DNA of 53,093 nucleotides from Haloimpatiens lingqiaonensis (GCF_901447495.1 NZ_CABDWS010000010.1:1-53093); one strand, 5' to 3'. Positions 1-9,777 are shown, numbered from the stretch's first letter. Notes: a model not told the origin generated them from the sequence alone. Translations and numbers: made by a program.

Positions 1-605
1 TCTTTCTTTTTAGACTTTTTTCCTTTAGGTTTATCTTTTCCTTGGATACTCAACCAAATTCCATCCATTTCTTGAAATAAAACTTTAACTTCTTTCGATC
101 CATTTAATTTACCTTTTTTATTTAATAGTATTTTTCTTTCTTCTTTTTCTTCAAGTTTAGAACCTAATTTTTGTACTACATTCCATACTGCTGTATGACT
201 GATTTCTTGGTTGGTTAACTCTTTAATGTTTTTTGCAGTATCCCTATAAGAAACATTAGTCACATTATCTACGATTTTTTCTACTAACGTAGTTGAAATA
301 TGTCCTATTGTATCCATTTGCAAATATTCATCTAATAAAAATTTATAAGCCAGTTTACCATCATCAGTTTTATACTCATATATACGTCTATCAAGTTCTA
401 TATTTCCCATTATAGTTTTTAAACACGTATGTTTAAAACCTTTATTTCTATAAACTTTAGTATCTCTTTCATCCAACAACCTTCGGTCTAGGTGCGTTAG
501 CACCTCTTTCATGAACCTACATGCTTCTTCACATACATATTTATATATTTTTTTCTCTAAATCATTGAAAGTTATCTCTTTATCGTTTAAACTTGTATTG
601 TACAT
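1..605 (-). mobile_element. ISLre2-type (UPF0236) transposase, 5' part only
   Basis: An open frame runs without a stop from 605 off the left edge, so only about the first 201 residues are visible. The translation begins MYNTSLNDKEITFNDLE and contains ERDTKVYRNKGFKHTCLKT, RRIYEYKTDDGKLAYKFLLD and, near the edge, VKVLFQEMDGIW. These segments are typical of the N-terminal half of ISLre2-family transposases, where the DG near the end starts the catalytic core. An ATG at 617 is also in frame, but GGTGAT just before the ATG at 605 fits better as ribosome binding site. The family call is from remembered sequence pattern. Whether the element is intact cannot be seen. In many clostridia smpB follows rnr; here this element lies on that side. 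Confidence 0.8.
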
Positions 606-823
606 AATATCACCCATTATCTTATAGTTTTCTTAACTTACATTATAATGGATTTTTTATGTACATGGGAGATACTTTTTGTATCTCCTTTTAAATTTTC
701 TAAGCAGTAATTACTACTATCTTTGCCTACTAAAATTATACTCTAAGCACAAAGAATTAAGAATTAATAGTTAAAGTGAATTTTTCTTCATTGCATTACG
801 AAAAATTTTTAAAATTTAAAAAA

Positions 824-858
824 GATAACATAATTTCACGTTGTGAAATTATGTTATC
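824..858 (-). terminator. Rho-independent terminator, probably for rnr
   Basis: A perfect 16-bp inverted repeat (GATAACATAATTTCAC with its complement) is followed, on the minus strand, by a run of six T. It is the first U-tract hairpin downstream of rnr, about 350 bp past the stop, with repeats in between. Confidence 0.8.
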
Positions 859-960
859 CATCCTTTTGGTCTTAACTTAAATCATTTGACGATTAGTGAT
901 TGGGAACTAGGGACTAAAAGAACGGCTACGCCTAAAAAATATTATTAGCCTTTCTTTTTT

Positions 961-1095
961 ATAAACAGAGCTCTTAGCTTCAGATGGAGTTTTTACTCCA
1001 TCTGAAGGTTAGAGATCGTTATCCAGGGACGTAGCTGCCGTTATCTCCCACTTTGTTAGAAGTGGGAGTGTTACGGCAGGTAGTCATCGGATAAA
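961..1095. repeat. 135-bp structured dispersed repeat, copy 1
   Basis: Begins ATAAACAGAG and ends GGATAAA. It has two strong hairpins: CTTCAGATGGAGT/ACTCCATCTGAAG in the left half, and CTGCCG with CTCCCACTT against AAGTGGGAG and CGGCAG in the right half, the latter closed by TTATCC/GGATAA. Three more copies lie at 10284, 46319 and 48578, all in the same orientation. No ORF. Confidence 0.9.
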
Positions 1096-1137
1096 TCAAA
1101 GATTTTCCATAGCAAAGCGGAGGAAAATCCTCCTTCA

Positions 1138-1171
1138 CTAGCCCTCTAGTCCTCTAGCACACTAGCACACT
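1138..1171. repeat. CTAG-rich array
   Basis: Tandem imperfect units of CTAGCCCT, CTAGTCCT and CTAGCACA, of the same type as the arrays next to gpmI, tpiA, pgk and the transglutaminase gene. It follows a GATTTTCC...GGAGGAAAATCCTCC motif at about 1099-1136. Confidence 0.8.
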
Positions 1172-1176
1172 TAAGC

Positions 1177-1208
1177 CAGAAATTGCGGCACTTGTGCCGC
1201 AATTTCTG
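1177..1208. repeat. Perfect 32-bp palindrome after rnr stop
   Basis: CAGAAATTGCGGCAC, two bases, then its exact complement. It ends one base from the rnr stop codon. There is no following T run on either strand, so it is more likely a 3' stabilising or RNase-blocking hairpin than a terminator. Confidence 0.8.
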
Positions 1209-1209
1209 C

Positions 1210-3420
1210 TTACTCTTCGCTTTCGAAGTCCTCTAGTGATATTATTTTATATTCATAAGATGGTATATCATCTTCTTTAGATTCTATTGGCTCCTCCGCT
1301 GGTTTTTCTTCCTTTAATAATGTAAAGTTTACTTCGTAAGCATCTAAATCTACGCTTTCTACTTTAACTTTTACTTTATTACCTAATCTATAGGTATTTT
1401 TAGTTTTTTCACCTATTAAACAAAGGTGTTTTTCGTCATAAATATAGTAATCGTCATCTAAGGTGCTTATGTGTACAAGTCCTTCTACGGTATTTGGAAG
1501 CTCTACAAACATTCCAAAGTTTGTTACTGAAGAAATTATTCCGCTATATTCTTCTCCAATTCTTTCGCTCATGTATTCAGCTTTCTTTAAGTCATCTACT
1601 TCTCTTTCTGCTTCATCTGCAACTCTTTCTCTTTCTGAAGATTGAATAGATGCATAATCCACTGCCTTTTCTAAACTAGCAAATTTCTTTTGATCTAATC
1701 TTCCATTTATAAATTCCTTTATAATTCTATGAATTATAAGGTCTGGATATCTTCTTATTGGAGATGTAAAGTGACAGTAGTATTTAGCTGCCAAGCCAAA
1801 GTGACCTATGCACTCTGGTGAATACCTAGCTTGTTTTAAGGAACGAAGTAAAAGTGTGTTTATGACAACTTCTTCATCTTTACCCTTTACCTGCTCTATT
1901 ACCCCTTGAAGTATTTTAGGATGTATTTCATTAGCCCATCTTATAGCTACCCCTAAGTTATGAGCAAATTCACTAAAGTGCGCTAATTTTTCTTCATCTG
2001 GATCCTCGTGAACTCTATATACAAAAGGAGTGTTAGCCCAGAACATGTGCTCAGCTACTGTTTCATTACAAACTAGCATAAACTCTTCTATCATTCTATT
2101 AGCTATGGCTCTTTCATATGGTTTAATGTCTATAGGTTTACCCTGTGGATTTAGTATTATTTTGCATTCTTCAAAGTCAAAATCTATAGCGCCTCTTTTT
2201 AATCTCTTATTGTAAAGTATATTACAAAGCTCTTCCATTGCCTTAAAGTCTTCTATTAAATAATCATACTTTTGTATAAGTTCTTGATCATTATCCCTTA
2301 ATATTTTAGTTACATCAGTATAAGTCATTCTTTCATCTGTTCTGATTATACTTTCTACTATTTCGTACTTTACAACTTTACCCTCTTTGTTTATCTCCAT
2401 TAAACAGCTTAAGGTTAATCTATCTTCCTTTGGATTTAAACTACATATGCCATTGGATAACTTTTTAGGAAGCATTGGAATTACTCTGTCTATTAAGTAA
2501 ACAGATGTAGCTCTTTTTAAGGCTTCCTTATCTAAAGGACAATTTTCCTTTACATAATGAGAAACATCTGCTATATGTACGCCTAAATAGTAATTTCCAT
2601 TTTCAAGTTTTTTTATAGAAACTGCATCATCTAGGTCTTTAGCATCTTCTCCGTCTATAGTAACCATTCTTACATCTCTTAAATCTTTTCTTCTTTTATA
2701 TTCTTCCTGTGGTATTTCCATTTCTATGGCATCTGTATAATTTTCAACTTTTGGTGGGAACTCTTCTGGCAAGCCATATTTCTTTATTATGGACAATATG
2801 TCGATGCCTTTTTCACCTTTTTTACCTAGTATCTCTAATATTCTTCCTTCTGGGTTTCTTCTAGGCTCTGGCCATTGAGTAATTTCTACAATTACTATAT
2901 CATCCTTTTGGGCACCATTCTTTTCCCCCTTAGGAATAAATATATCCTGTGCTATTCTCTTATCGTGGGGAATTACAAATCCAAAATTTCTACTGTCTTC
3001 ATAAGTACCTATTACATTGGCATTAGCCCTTTCTAGTATTCTTATTATTTCTCCTTCACACTTTTTGTTAGCTATTTTCTCTCTTGTAACCTTTACCATT
3101 ACTCTATCGCCATTCATAGCTCCATTCATATTGGATGAAGATACAAAAATATCTGGCCCCTCTTCATCAGTTATGACAAATCCATATCCTCTAGCATGAC
3201 ATTGAAGTTTCCCAGGCAATAATCCCATTTTATCTGGAAGTCCATAGTGCTCTGTTCTAGTTTTTACTATTTGCCCATCCTTCTCCATACTCTTTAATGT
3301 GTTTTTAAAGGCCTTCATTTCCTTTTTTCCTATACCAAATATTTTAGCTAATTCAGTTATATCCATCGGTTTATATGCCTTTTCCTTCATAAAAGAAAGA
3401 ATAACTTCTCTTATATTCAT
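1210..3420 (-). CDS. rnr: Ribonuclease R (3'-5' exoribonuclease)
   Basis: Processive 3'-5' exoribonuclease of the RNB family, able to degrade structured RNA and involved in rRNA, mRNA and tmRNA quality control. The 736 aa match the family length. Order: N-terminal winged helix (about 1-70), cold-shock OB folds (about 70-220, CHARGYGFVI), RNB catalytic domain from about residue 250 with the metal-binding Asp cluster DGEDAKDLDDAV, then an S1 domain near 625-705 (YSGIISSVTNFGMFVEL) and an acidic tail. The ATG at 3420 is used because it gives the full winged helix, although no strong ribosome binding site precedes it. In many clostridia rnr follows secG directly; here hppA and the opposing opp operon lie between. 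Confidence 0.96.
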   Translation of the reverse strand: MNIREVILSFMKEKAYKPMDITELAKIFGIGKKEMKAFKNTLKSMEKDGQIVKTRTEHYGLPDKMGLLPGKLQCHARGYGFVITDEEGPDIFVSSSNMNGAMNGDRVMVKVTREKIANKKCEGEIIRILERANANVIGTYEDSRNFGFVIPHDKRIAQDIFIPKGEKNGAQKDDIVIVEITQWPEPRRNPEGRILEILGKKGEKGIDILSIIKKYGLPEEFPPKVENYTDAIEMEIPQEEYKRRKDLRDVRMVTIDGEDAKDLDDAVSIKKLENGNYYLGVHIADVSHYVKENCPLDKEALKRATSVYLIDRVIPMLPKKLSNGICSLNPKEDRLTLSCLMEINKEGKVVKYEIVESIIRTDERMTYTDVTKILRDNDQELIQKYDYLIEDFKAMEELCNILYNKRLKRGAIDFDFEECKIILNPQGKPIDIKPYERAIANRMIEEFMLVCNETVAEHMFWANTPFVYRVHEDPDEEKLAHFSEFAHNLGVAIRWANEIHPKILQGVIEQVKGKDEEVVINTLLLRSLKQARYSPECIGHFGLAAKYYCHFTSPIRRYPDLIIHRIIKEFINGRLDQKKFASLEKAVDYASIQSSERERVADEAEREVDDLKKAEYMSERIGEEYSGIISSVTNFGMFVELPNTVEGLVHISTLDDDYYIYDEKHLCLIGEKTKNTYRLGNKVKVKVESVDLDAYEVNFTLLKEEKPAEEPIESKEDDIPSYEYKIISLEDFESEE

Positions 3421-3926
3421 AATATCGTTACTTTATATATGCTAAAATTTCTTTAACTTATTACTTCAACTATGCTTTTAGCAAATTAGTAACTTTCCCT
3501 CCTCTCAATATGTTTTATTTTATTATTTTATGTAATTTTGCTATAATCATGTATTTTTCTTGAAACACCTTAAAATAATATTTATTATTCTCATATTACC
3601 ATTATACTACATACATTACCATAGATTTCTTAAGATATGGAGTTTTTGAAATTTATAATACATTTATATAATTATATAACATTTATATTTCATATATATT
3701 TTATGTTTTTTAATTATAGTTATTGATATTTTTAAGTGTTAGTAAAATAATAACAATATAACCATTATTTATTTTGCAAAATATGATTAATTTATACATT
3801 TTCCCTATAGATACCGTCATATTCATACAAAATGTCTATAATGTGTTTTTTGTATTGATAAATATTGCCATGTAACCTATAATGAATTTCGGGTTAAACC
3901 GACATTATTATAAAGGGGGAAGCTAG
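3421..3926. other. Divergent intergenic region, rnr / oppA
   Basis: AT-rich region between divergent genes. It carries the oppA promoter (3855-3883). On the minus strand an AGGAGGG sits near 3497 but is not placed to serve the rnr ATG. No gene or repeat seen. Confidence 0.6.
3855..3883 (+). promoter_or_regulatory. Sigma-A promoter of oppA
   Basis: TTGATA at 3855-3860 and TATAAT at 3878-3883, separated by exactly 17 bp, 43 bp before the oppA start. Confidence 0.8.
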
Positions 3927-5522
3927 ATGAAAAAGAAAAAAATATTAAGTCTTCTTCTTGCGGTAACTTGTAGCTTAGGTCTTGTGGCTTGTGGAAATTC
4001 TACAGCTAAAAAAGACACAAAAGCAACTGCTGCTAAAGAAGAAAAAATTAAAGATGGTGGAACAATGGTTTTTGCTTTTGGCACAGACCCTACAAAACTA
4101 AATCCATTTTATCAAGATAACAGAGTAACTTTTACTGTTAATAATGCTTTATTTAGTCCATTGTTTGTTATGGACAGTAACGAAATTAGATATTATTTAG
4201 CTGATAAAGTAGAGGAATCAGCTGATAAACTAACTTATAAAATTAAATTAAAGGACAATCTTAAATGGCATGATGGAAAGAAAATAACTGTAGATGACAT
4301 TATTTTCTCCATAAATACTATTTGGGATGAAAAGCAAGGTATAGGTGATAGGGAAGGTTTTTTAATAGGCGGCAAGAAATTTGAAATGAAAAAAATAGAT
4401 GATTTAAATTTAGAAATCAAATTACCTCAAGTATATATGCCTTTTAAAGGAGCTATCGGTAGCTTACGTCCAATTCCAAAACATGTTTATGAAAGTGAAA
4501 AAGACTTAGCTAAATCAGAAAAAAATAATACACCTGTTGGATCAGGTCCTTACAAATTTAAAGAATGGAAAAAGGGAGATCACTTAACTCTTGAAAGATT
4601 TAATGATTATTTTGGTGGTAAACCTCATATAGAACAAATCGTTTATAAAGTTTCTGCTGATAAAAATAGCAGCTCTATCGCTTTTGAAAATGGAGAAATA
4701 AATGCAACATACTTAAGCGAAAAGAAATTCAACACTTATTCAAAAGACTCAAAATACAAAACTTATAAATTTGATGAGTCTATGCCAGAATATATGGCAT
4801 TTAATTTTGAAAATAAACTTATAGCTAAAAAAGAGGTTAGACAGGCTATAAGCTATGCTATAAATAAACAAGATTTACTAAAAAGTGTATTTGAAAATGT
4901 AGAAAATGCTAAACCAGCTTATTCTGTATTCCCACCAAGCACTTTATATTATACAGATAAAGTTGAACATTATGATTATAATGTAGAAAAAGCTAAGGAA
5001 TTAATGAAAAAAGCTAATGTTTCAAATGGCACTTTAAAATTTGGATATATAGCCGGAAGCGAAAGAGATATAAATCAATTTAATGTGATTAAAGAAAACT
5101 TAAAAGCTATAGGAATAGATGTTAAACCAGTACCACTTGAACAACAAGCATTCTTCTCTCAATTATTTGGAGAAACTCCTAAAACTTTTGATATGACATT
5201 AAATGCTTATGTTTGTGGCACAGACCCTGATTCTTACTCTGGATTATTTGTAAAAGGCGGCGCTATGAACTGGACTGGATACTCTAATGCTGAATTAGAC
5301 GACCTATGGAAAAAAGCTGCCATAGAGACTAATGAAGCTAAGAGAAAAGAAATGTATGAAACTATTCAAAAGAAATTAGCTGAAGATGCTGCTCAATACA
5401 ATATTGATTACGCTATTTCAATGATAGGTGTAAGCGGCAATATTGGTGGAGTAGAGAAGGCTAAAACAGTTCCAATATACATGTTTGAAGATTTATCCAA
5501 ATTATACTTTATTGAAAAATAA
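3927..5522 (+). CDS. Oligopeptide ABC transporter substrate-binding lipoprotein
   Basis: Extracellular peptide-binding protein of the SBP_bac_5 (OppA/DppA) family, 531 aa. The signal peptide KKKKILSLLLAVTCSLG ends in a lipobox LVAC, with Cys22 as predicted lipidation site. The mature part starts with the family pattern GGTMVFAFGTDPTKLNPF and contains LKDNLKWHDGKKITVDDI, typical of domain I. The start has an excellent AAAGGGGGA ribosome binding site 6 bp upstream. It is the first gene of a plus-strand set with two permeases. Substrate (peptide, dipeptide or nickel-like) is not decidable from sequence; peptide is the default. Confidence 0.93.
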   Translation: MKKKKILSLLLAVTCSLGLVACGNSTAKKDTKATAAKEEKIKDGGTMVFAFGTDPTKLNPFYQDNRVTFTVNNALFSPLFVMDSNEIRYYLADKVEESADKLTYKIKLKDNLKWHDGKKITVDDIIFSINTIWDEKQGIGDREGFLIGGKKFEMKKIDDLNLEIKLPQVYMPFKGAIGSLRPIPKHVYESEKDLAKSEKNNTPVGSGPYKFKEWKKGDHLTLERFNDYFGGKPHIEQIVYKVSADKNSSSIAFENGEINATYLSEKKFNTYSKDSKYKTYKFDESMPEYMAFNFENKLIAKKEVRQAISYAINKQDLLKSVFENVENAKPAYSVFPPSTLYYTDKVEHYDYNVEKAKELMKKANVSNGTLKFGYIAGSERDINQFNVIKENLKAIGIDVKPVPLEQQAFFSQLFGETPKTFDMTLNAYVCGTDPDSYSGLFVKGGAMNWTGYSNAELDDLWKKAAIETNEAKRKEMYETIQKKLAEDAAQYNIDYAISMIGVSGNIGGVEKAKTVPIYMFEDLSKLYFIEK

Positions 5523-5800
5523 CACCCCAAGGGTGCAAAGCTATCGTATATCAATACCAATATGCAGCCAATGCTGTTATATGGTGTATACAATCTAAAG
5601 CATTTAAGCGGTGCATCAATGGTAATATAAGGGCAATTGAAATATAAAAATTCATATTAGAATTATAGAATTATGGGAGTATGGGGTGTAGACTTTAGTT
5701 TGCACCCCTATAATTTCCATATGGTATTCAAATAATAATGTAATTAAATCCAAATTTGCTAATATTTGCACCCATGGGGTGCATGAAGGGTTGGTGAACT
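5523..5800 (+). promoter_or_regulatory. oppA-oppB spacer with GGGTGC/GCACCC hairpins
   Basis: A 278-bp spacer inside the opp gene set. CACCCCAAGGGTGC follows the oppA stop, GGGGTGTAG...TGCACCCC lies near 5679-5706, and the palindrome GCACCCATGGGGTGC (5768-5782) sits just upstream of the oppB ribosome binding site. The repeated GGGTGC/GCACCC motifs could be an attenuator, mRNA-processing hairpins that lower permease expression, or operators. No known riboswitch class recognised. Confidence 0.5.
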
Positions 5801-6754
5801 ATGAAAAAATACGTATTTAAAAGAATTTTGCAAGCTATACCTATGTTGTTTGTTATATCTATAATTTCTTTTGCACTTATGAACTTAGCACCGGGGAATC
5901 CAGCTCATGCTTTTATAACCCCTAAAATGAGCGCTGCACAAGTTACTAGGATTAAAGAAAGTCTAGGTTTAAATGATCCCATACCTATAAGATATGTAAA
6001 GTGGCTAAAAAATTCTATGCAAGGTAATTTAGGGTTTTCCTATATTACTCATGAACCTGTTATTAAAGAAATAGCTGCTCGTCTCCCTACTACCCTTGGA
6101 CTTATGGGAGTTACTATGCTAATTTCTGTAATTATCTCTATTCCCTTGGGCATGATTTCTGCTTTAAAGAAAAATAGAAAAACAGACAATATTATTACGG
6201 GTATATCCTATGTGGGTATATCTATTCCAAGCTTTTGGTTTGCCATGCTAATTGTTATACTTTTCTCTAGCAAACTAAAAATATTACCTGCATCAGGTAT
6301 GAGAAGTATAGGAGTAGATTCTACTTGGGATTTAATTAAGCATAGTATAATGCCTTGTACTGTGTTGTGTTTTCCAAATGTAGCGGTGCTTACAAGATAT
6401 ATACGTTCTAGTGCCTTAGATCAATTAAATGAAGATTATGTAATAACAGCTTTAAGTAAAGGGCTTTCCACTAGAGCAGTTTTATATAGGCATGTTTTAA
6501 AAAATTCAATTCTTCCTTTAATAACCATATTGGGAATGAGTCTTCCAGAGCTTGTTTCAGGAGCCTTTATTACAGAAACTATATTCGGATGGCCGGGTAT
6601 GGGGAGATTTGGTGTAGAAGCTATTTTTAACAGAGATTATCCTGTAATTATGGCTATAACTATGATATCTTCTTCATTGCTTATTTTAGGAAACTTAATT
6701 TCAGACATTCTTTATGGAATTGTAGATCCAAGAATTAGGGTGGTGGATAAATAA
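5801..6754 (+). CDS. Oligopeptide ABC transporter permease (OppB-like)
   Basis: Inner-membrane permease of the DppB/OppB family, 317 aa with about six membrane segments. It starts MKKYVFKRILQAIPMLFVIS and has the typical PGNPA segment near residue 31, the coupling loop YVITALSKGLSTRAVLYRHVLKN that contacts the ATPase, and the C-terminal ETIFGWPGMGRFGVEAI. GGTGAA lies 3-8 bp before the ATG. Its stop overlaps the next start by one base (TAATG), so the two permeases are translationally coupled. Confidence 0.93.
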   Translation: MKKYVFKRILQAIPMLFVISIISFALMNLAPGNPAHAFITPKMSAAQVTRIKESLGLNDPIPIRYVKWLKNSMQGNLGFSYITHEPVIKEIAARLPTTLGLMGVTMLISVIISIPLGMISALKKNRKTDNIITGISYVGISIPSFWFAMLIVILFSSKLKILPASGMRSIGVDSTWDLIKHSIMPCTVLCFPNVAVLTRYIRSSALDQLNEDYVITALSKGLSTRAVLYRHVLKNSILPLITILGMSLPELVSGAFITETIFGWPGMGRFGVEAIFNRDYPVIMAITMISSSLLILGNLISDILYGIVDPRIRVVDK

Positions 6755-7608
6755 TGAGTAGCAGACTTTTTATAAATTTAAAAATACATTTTAAAAAAAA
6801 TAAACTAGCCTTAATTTCACTAATAATATTAGGAATAATTATTTTATGTTCCTTATTGGCTTTTTTATCTCCTTATGATCCAAACAAAATAAATGTTTCA
6901 AATAAATTAGCCAGCCCAAGTCTGCAACACCTATTTGGAACCGATGAACTGGGAAGAGATTATTTTACAAGAGCTCTTTATGGTGGAAGAATATCACTTA
7001 AGGTAGGTTTTCTATCCATGTTGGTATCAATTTCCCTTGGAACTATAATAGGCGTTGTAAGTGGTTATTTAGGAGGTATAGTAGATAGCCTGCTTATGAG
7101 ACTTATAGATATACTTATGTGCATACCTACTTTCTTTCTTATATTAATAGCTAATGCGTATTTGGAACCAAATATAAATAATATAATCATTATAATCGGT
7201 CTATTTGGTTGGATGGGCGTTGCTAGAGTAGTACGTTCTGAAACTCTTTCTTATAAACAAAGGGAATATGTTTTATGTTCTAAATCCCTAGGTGCTGGTA
7301 ATTTCCATATAATTTTGAAACACATTATACCAGATGTTATTTCTTCTATTATTGTTATGTCTACATTAAATATAGCCGGGGCAATACTTACTGAGTCCTC
7401 TTTAAGTTTCTTAGGCCTTGGGGTTCAGCAGCCTATGGCTTCTTGGGGGAGTATGCTTCAAAATGCACAAGGCTATATAACAGACAAGCCGCATATGGCT
7501 ATATTTCCTGGAATGTTTATTTTACTTACAGTCCTTAGCTTCAACCTATTAGGAGAAACCCTTAGAATTGCCCTAGATCCCCACATGGATACACCTCAAG
7601 GTTCATAG
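6754..7608 (+). CDS. Oligopeptide ABC transporter permease (OppC-like)
   Basis: Partner permease of the DppC/OppC family, 284 aa, about six membrane segments. Visible marks are HLFGTDELGRDYFTRALYGGR after the first helix, the coupling loop YVLCSKSLGAGNFHIILKHI and the terminal LRIALDPHMD. It ends the set: no oppD or oppF ATP-binding gene follows, the next gene being convergent hppA. The ATPases must come from another locus or be shared with another peptide transporter. Confidence 0.93.
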   Translation: MSSRLFINLKIHFKKNKLALISLIILGIIILCSLLAFLSPYDPNKINVSNKLASPSLQHLFGTDELGRDYFTRALYGGRISLKVGFLSMLVSISLGTIIGVVSGYLGGIVDSLLMRLIDILMCIPTFFLILIANAYLEPNINNIIIIIGLFGWMGVARVVRSETLSYKQREYVLCSKSLGAGNFHIILKHIIPDVISSIIVMSTLNIAGAILTESSLSFLGLGVQQPMASWGSMLQNAQGYITDKPHMAIFPGMFILLTVLSFNLLGETLRIALDPHMDTPQGS

Positions 7609-7632
7609 CTGTCAAGATAAGAAAATTTAAAA

Positions 7633-7665
7633 GTGGATTATACCATATCATGGTCAATAATCCAC
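7633..7665 (+). terminator. Hairpin downstream of oppC
   Basis: GTGGATTAT and ATAATCCAC enclose an inner ACCAT/ATGGT stem. It is followed on the plus strand by CTTATGTTTTG, a weak U tract. It probably ends the opp transcript. Confidence 0.6.
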
Positions 7666-7705
7666 CTTATGTTTTGTGCATAAAAGTAAAATTTTATCCC
7701 CTAAG

Positions 7706-7740
7706 GTAAAAAAATAAAGCGCACTGTAAAGTGCGCTTTT
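7706..7740 (-). terminator. Rho-independent terminator of hppA
   Basis: AAAGCGCAC/GTGCGCTTT stem with a 6-base loop, followed on the minus strand by TTTATTTTTTT, just after the hppA stop. Confidence 0.85.
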
Positions 7741-7746
7741 AATATC

Positions 7747-9777
7747 TTATTTGAAAAGATTTAATAATACTCCACCAAATTTAACTATTACTGGTGCAAA
7801 TACTAGTGAAACTATTGTCATAAGTTTTATTAATATGTTCATAGCTGGGCCTGATGTATCTTTGAATGGGTCTCCTACAGTGTCACCAACAACTGCTGCT
7901 TTGTGAGCGTCGCTGCCTTTTCCACCGTGAGCTCCACCTTCGATATATTTCTTAGCATTATCCCATGCACCACCAGAGTTAGCCATGAATATAGCCATAA
8001 GAACTCCTGTTGCAACAGCTCCACCTATTAGTCCACCTAGAGCTTCTGCTCCTAGTAATAAACCTATTAATAGAGGAACTACTATAGCAAGTATTCCTGG
8101 TAATAACATTTCTTTTAATGCTGCACCTGTTGAAATGTCAACGCATTTCTTATAGTCGGGCTTGCCTTTTCCTTCCATGATTCCTGGAATTGTTTTAAAT
8201 TGTCTTCTAACTTCTTCTATCATTTCATTAGCTGCTTTACCAACTGATTCCATTGTTAAAGCGCCAAATAGGAATGGAAGCATTGCTCCTACTAATAATC
8301 CTGTAAGTGTTACTGGATTTAATAAGTCTATTCCTTTTAATCCAACTGCTTGAGCATAAGATGCAAATAATCCAAGAGCTGTAAGAGCTGCTGAACCTAT
8401 TGCAAATCCTTTACCTATAGCTGCAGTTGTGTTACCAACTGAGTCTAGTTTGTCAGTTATTTCTCTTACTTCGTGAGGAAGTCCTGACATTTCAGCTATA
8501 CCACCAGCATTATCTGCTATTGGGCCATATGCATCAACTGCAACAGTTATACCTGTAGTTGAAAGCATACCTACAGCTGCTAGTGCTATACCATATAATC
8601 CATGTGGTACTTCAGTTGCTCCACCCATTACGAAGAATGAAACTAAAACTCCTATACCAATAAGTATTATTGGTAATACAGTAGAGTACATTCCTACTGC
8701 TAATCCAGATATTATTGTTGTAGCTGCACCTGTTTCTGATTGCATACCAATTTTCTTAACAGATTTATATTCATCAGAAGTATACATTTCTGTTATTTTA
8801 CCTATTAACATACCAACAACTAATCCTGCTGTTATAGCAGCAAAAGCTTTTAAGTTACCAAATACATAGTTACTTAATACAAAAGCCACTATTATAACTA
8901 AAACACCACTTATAGTTGTTCCTGTATTTAAAGCCTTTTGTGGGTTTGAAGATTTACTCTTTCTAGCTATTAAAATACCAATGATTGAAGCTACAATTCC
9001 TACTGCTGATAATAACATTGGGAATACTACAGCTCCTTTTTCAATGCTAACTGTTCCTGTAAATAAAGCACCAAGAGTTAAAGCTGATATTATAGATCCA
9101 ACATAAGATTCAAATAAGTCAGCTCCCATACCAGCAACGTCACCAACATTGTCTCCAACGTTGTCTGCTATAACTGCTGGGTTTCTTGGGTCATCTTCTG
9201 GTATTCCTGCTTCTACCTTACCAACAAGGTCTGCTCCAACGTCTGCTGCTTTAGTGTATATTCCACCACCAACACGGGCAAATAAAGCTATTGAGCTGGC
9301 ACCTAGTCCAAAACCTGTTATAAAGTTAGTGTTTCCACCGAATACTAGGTATAATACACTTAAACCTACTATTCCAAGACCAACAACTGACATTCCCATA
9401 ACAGCTCCACCTGAGAATGCAATTTCAAGAGCCTTTGATTGTCCATTTCTAGCTGCATTTGCAGTTCTTACGTTTGCTTTAGTAGCAACAACCATTCCGA
9501 AGTAACCTGCTAATATTGAGAATATAGCTCCTACTACGAAACATATTGCTGTTTCCCATGCTAATAAGAAACCAATAAGTAAAAATACTATTACTATAAA
9601 TATTGATAATGCCTTATACTCTCTTCCTAAGAAAGCCATAGCACCCTCATGTATGTAGCCTGCTATTTCTTTCATTCTGTCAGTACCAACTTCTTCTTTA
9701 GATATGGCACTTCCAAGAACAAAAGCAAATATTAATGCTAAAACACCGGCAATAGTTGCATAAATATAACTATTCAC
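7747..9777 (-). CDS. hppA: Membrane-bound ion-pumping pyrophosphatase
   Basis: Integral membrane pyrophosphatase of 676 aa with about 16 helices. It hydrolyses PPi from biosynthesis and pumps H+ or Na+ out of the cytoplasm. Diagnostic motifs: [32 protein letters not shown]-type catalytic region (substrate-binding Asp and Lys), and [26 protein letters not shown] carries Ala where K+-independent enzymes have Lys, so this is the K+-stimulated class. Whether it pumps H+ or Na+ cannot be settled by eye. It lies 24 bp downstream of secG and is probably cotranscribed. Confidence 0.95.
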   Translation of the reverse strand: MNSYIYATIAGVLALIFAFVLGSAISKEEVGTDRMKEIAGYIHEGAMAFLGREYKALSIFIVIVFLLIGFLLAWETAICFVVGAIFSILAGYFGMVVATKANVRTANAARNGQSKALEIAFSGGAVMGMSVVGLGIVGLSVLYLVFGGNTNFITGFGLGASSIALFARVGGGIYTKAADVGADLVGKVEAGIPEDDPRNPAVIADNVGDNVGDVAGMGADLFESYVGSIISALTLGALFTGTVSIEKGAVVFPMLLSAVGIVASIIGILIARKSKSSNPQKALNTGTTISGVLVIIVAFVLSNYVFGNLKAFAAITAGLVVGMLIGKITEMYTSDEYKSVKKIGMQSETGAATTIISGLAVGMYSTVLPIILIGIGVLVSFFVMGGATEVPHGLYGIALAAVGMLSTTGITVAVDAYGPIADNAGGIAEMSGLPHEVREITDKLDSVGNTTAAIGKGFAIGSAALTALGLFASYAQAVGLKGIDLLNPVTLTGLLVGAMLPFLFGALTMESVGKAANEMIEEVRRQFKTIPGIMEGKGKPDYKKCVDISTGAALKEMLLPGILAIVVPLLIGLLLGAEALGGLIGGAVATGVLMAIFMANSGGAWDNAKKYIEGGAHGGKGSDAHKAAVVGDTVGDPFKDTSGPAMNILIKLMTIVSLVFAPVIVKFGGVLLNLFK

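Larger units (their letters stand above)
606..1209. other. Intergenic region between IS and rnr
   Basis: No gene seen. It holds a GGAGATAC/GTATCTCC hairpin near 667-688 close to the IS end, the rnr terminator (824-858), copy 1 of the 135-bp structured repeat (961-1095), a 38-bp GATTTTCC...GGAGGAAAATCCTCC motif (about 1099-1136), a short CTAG array (1138-1171) and a perfect palindrome directly after rnr (1177-1208). Confidence 0.75.
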
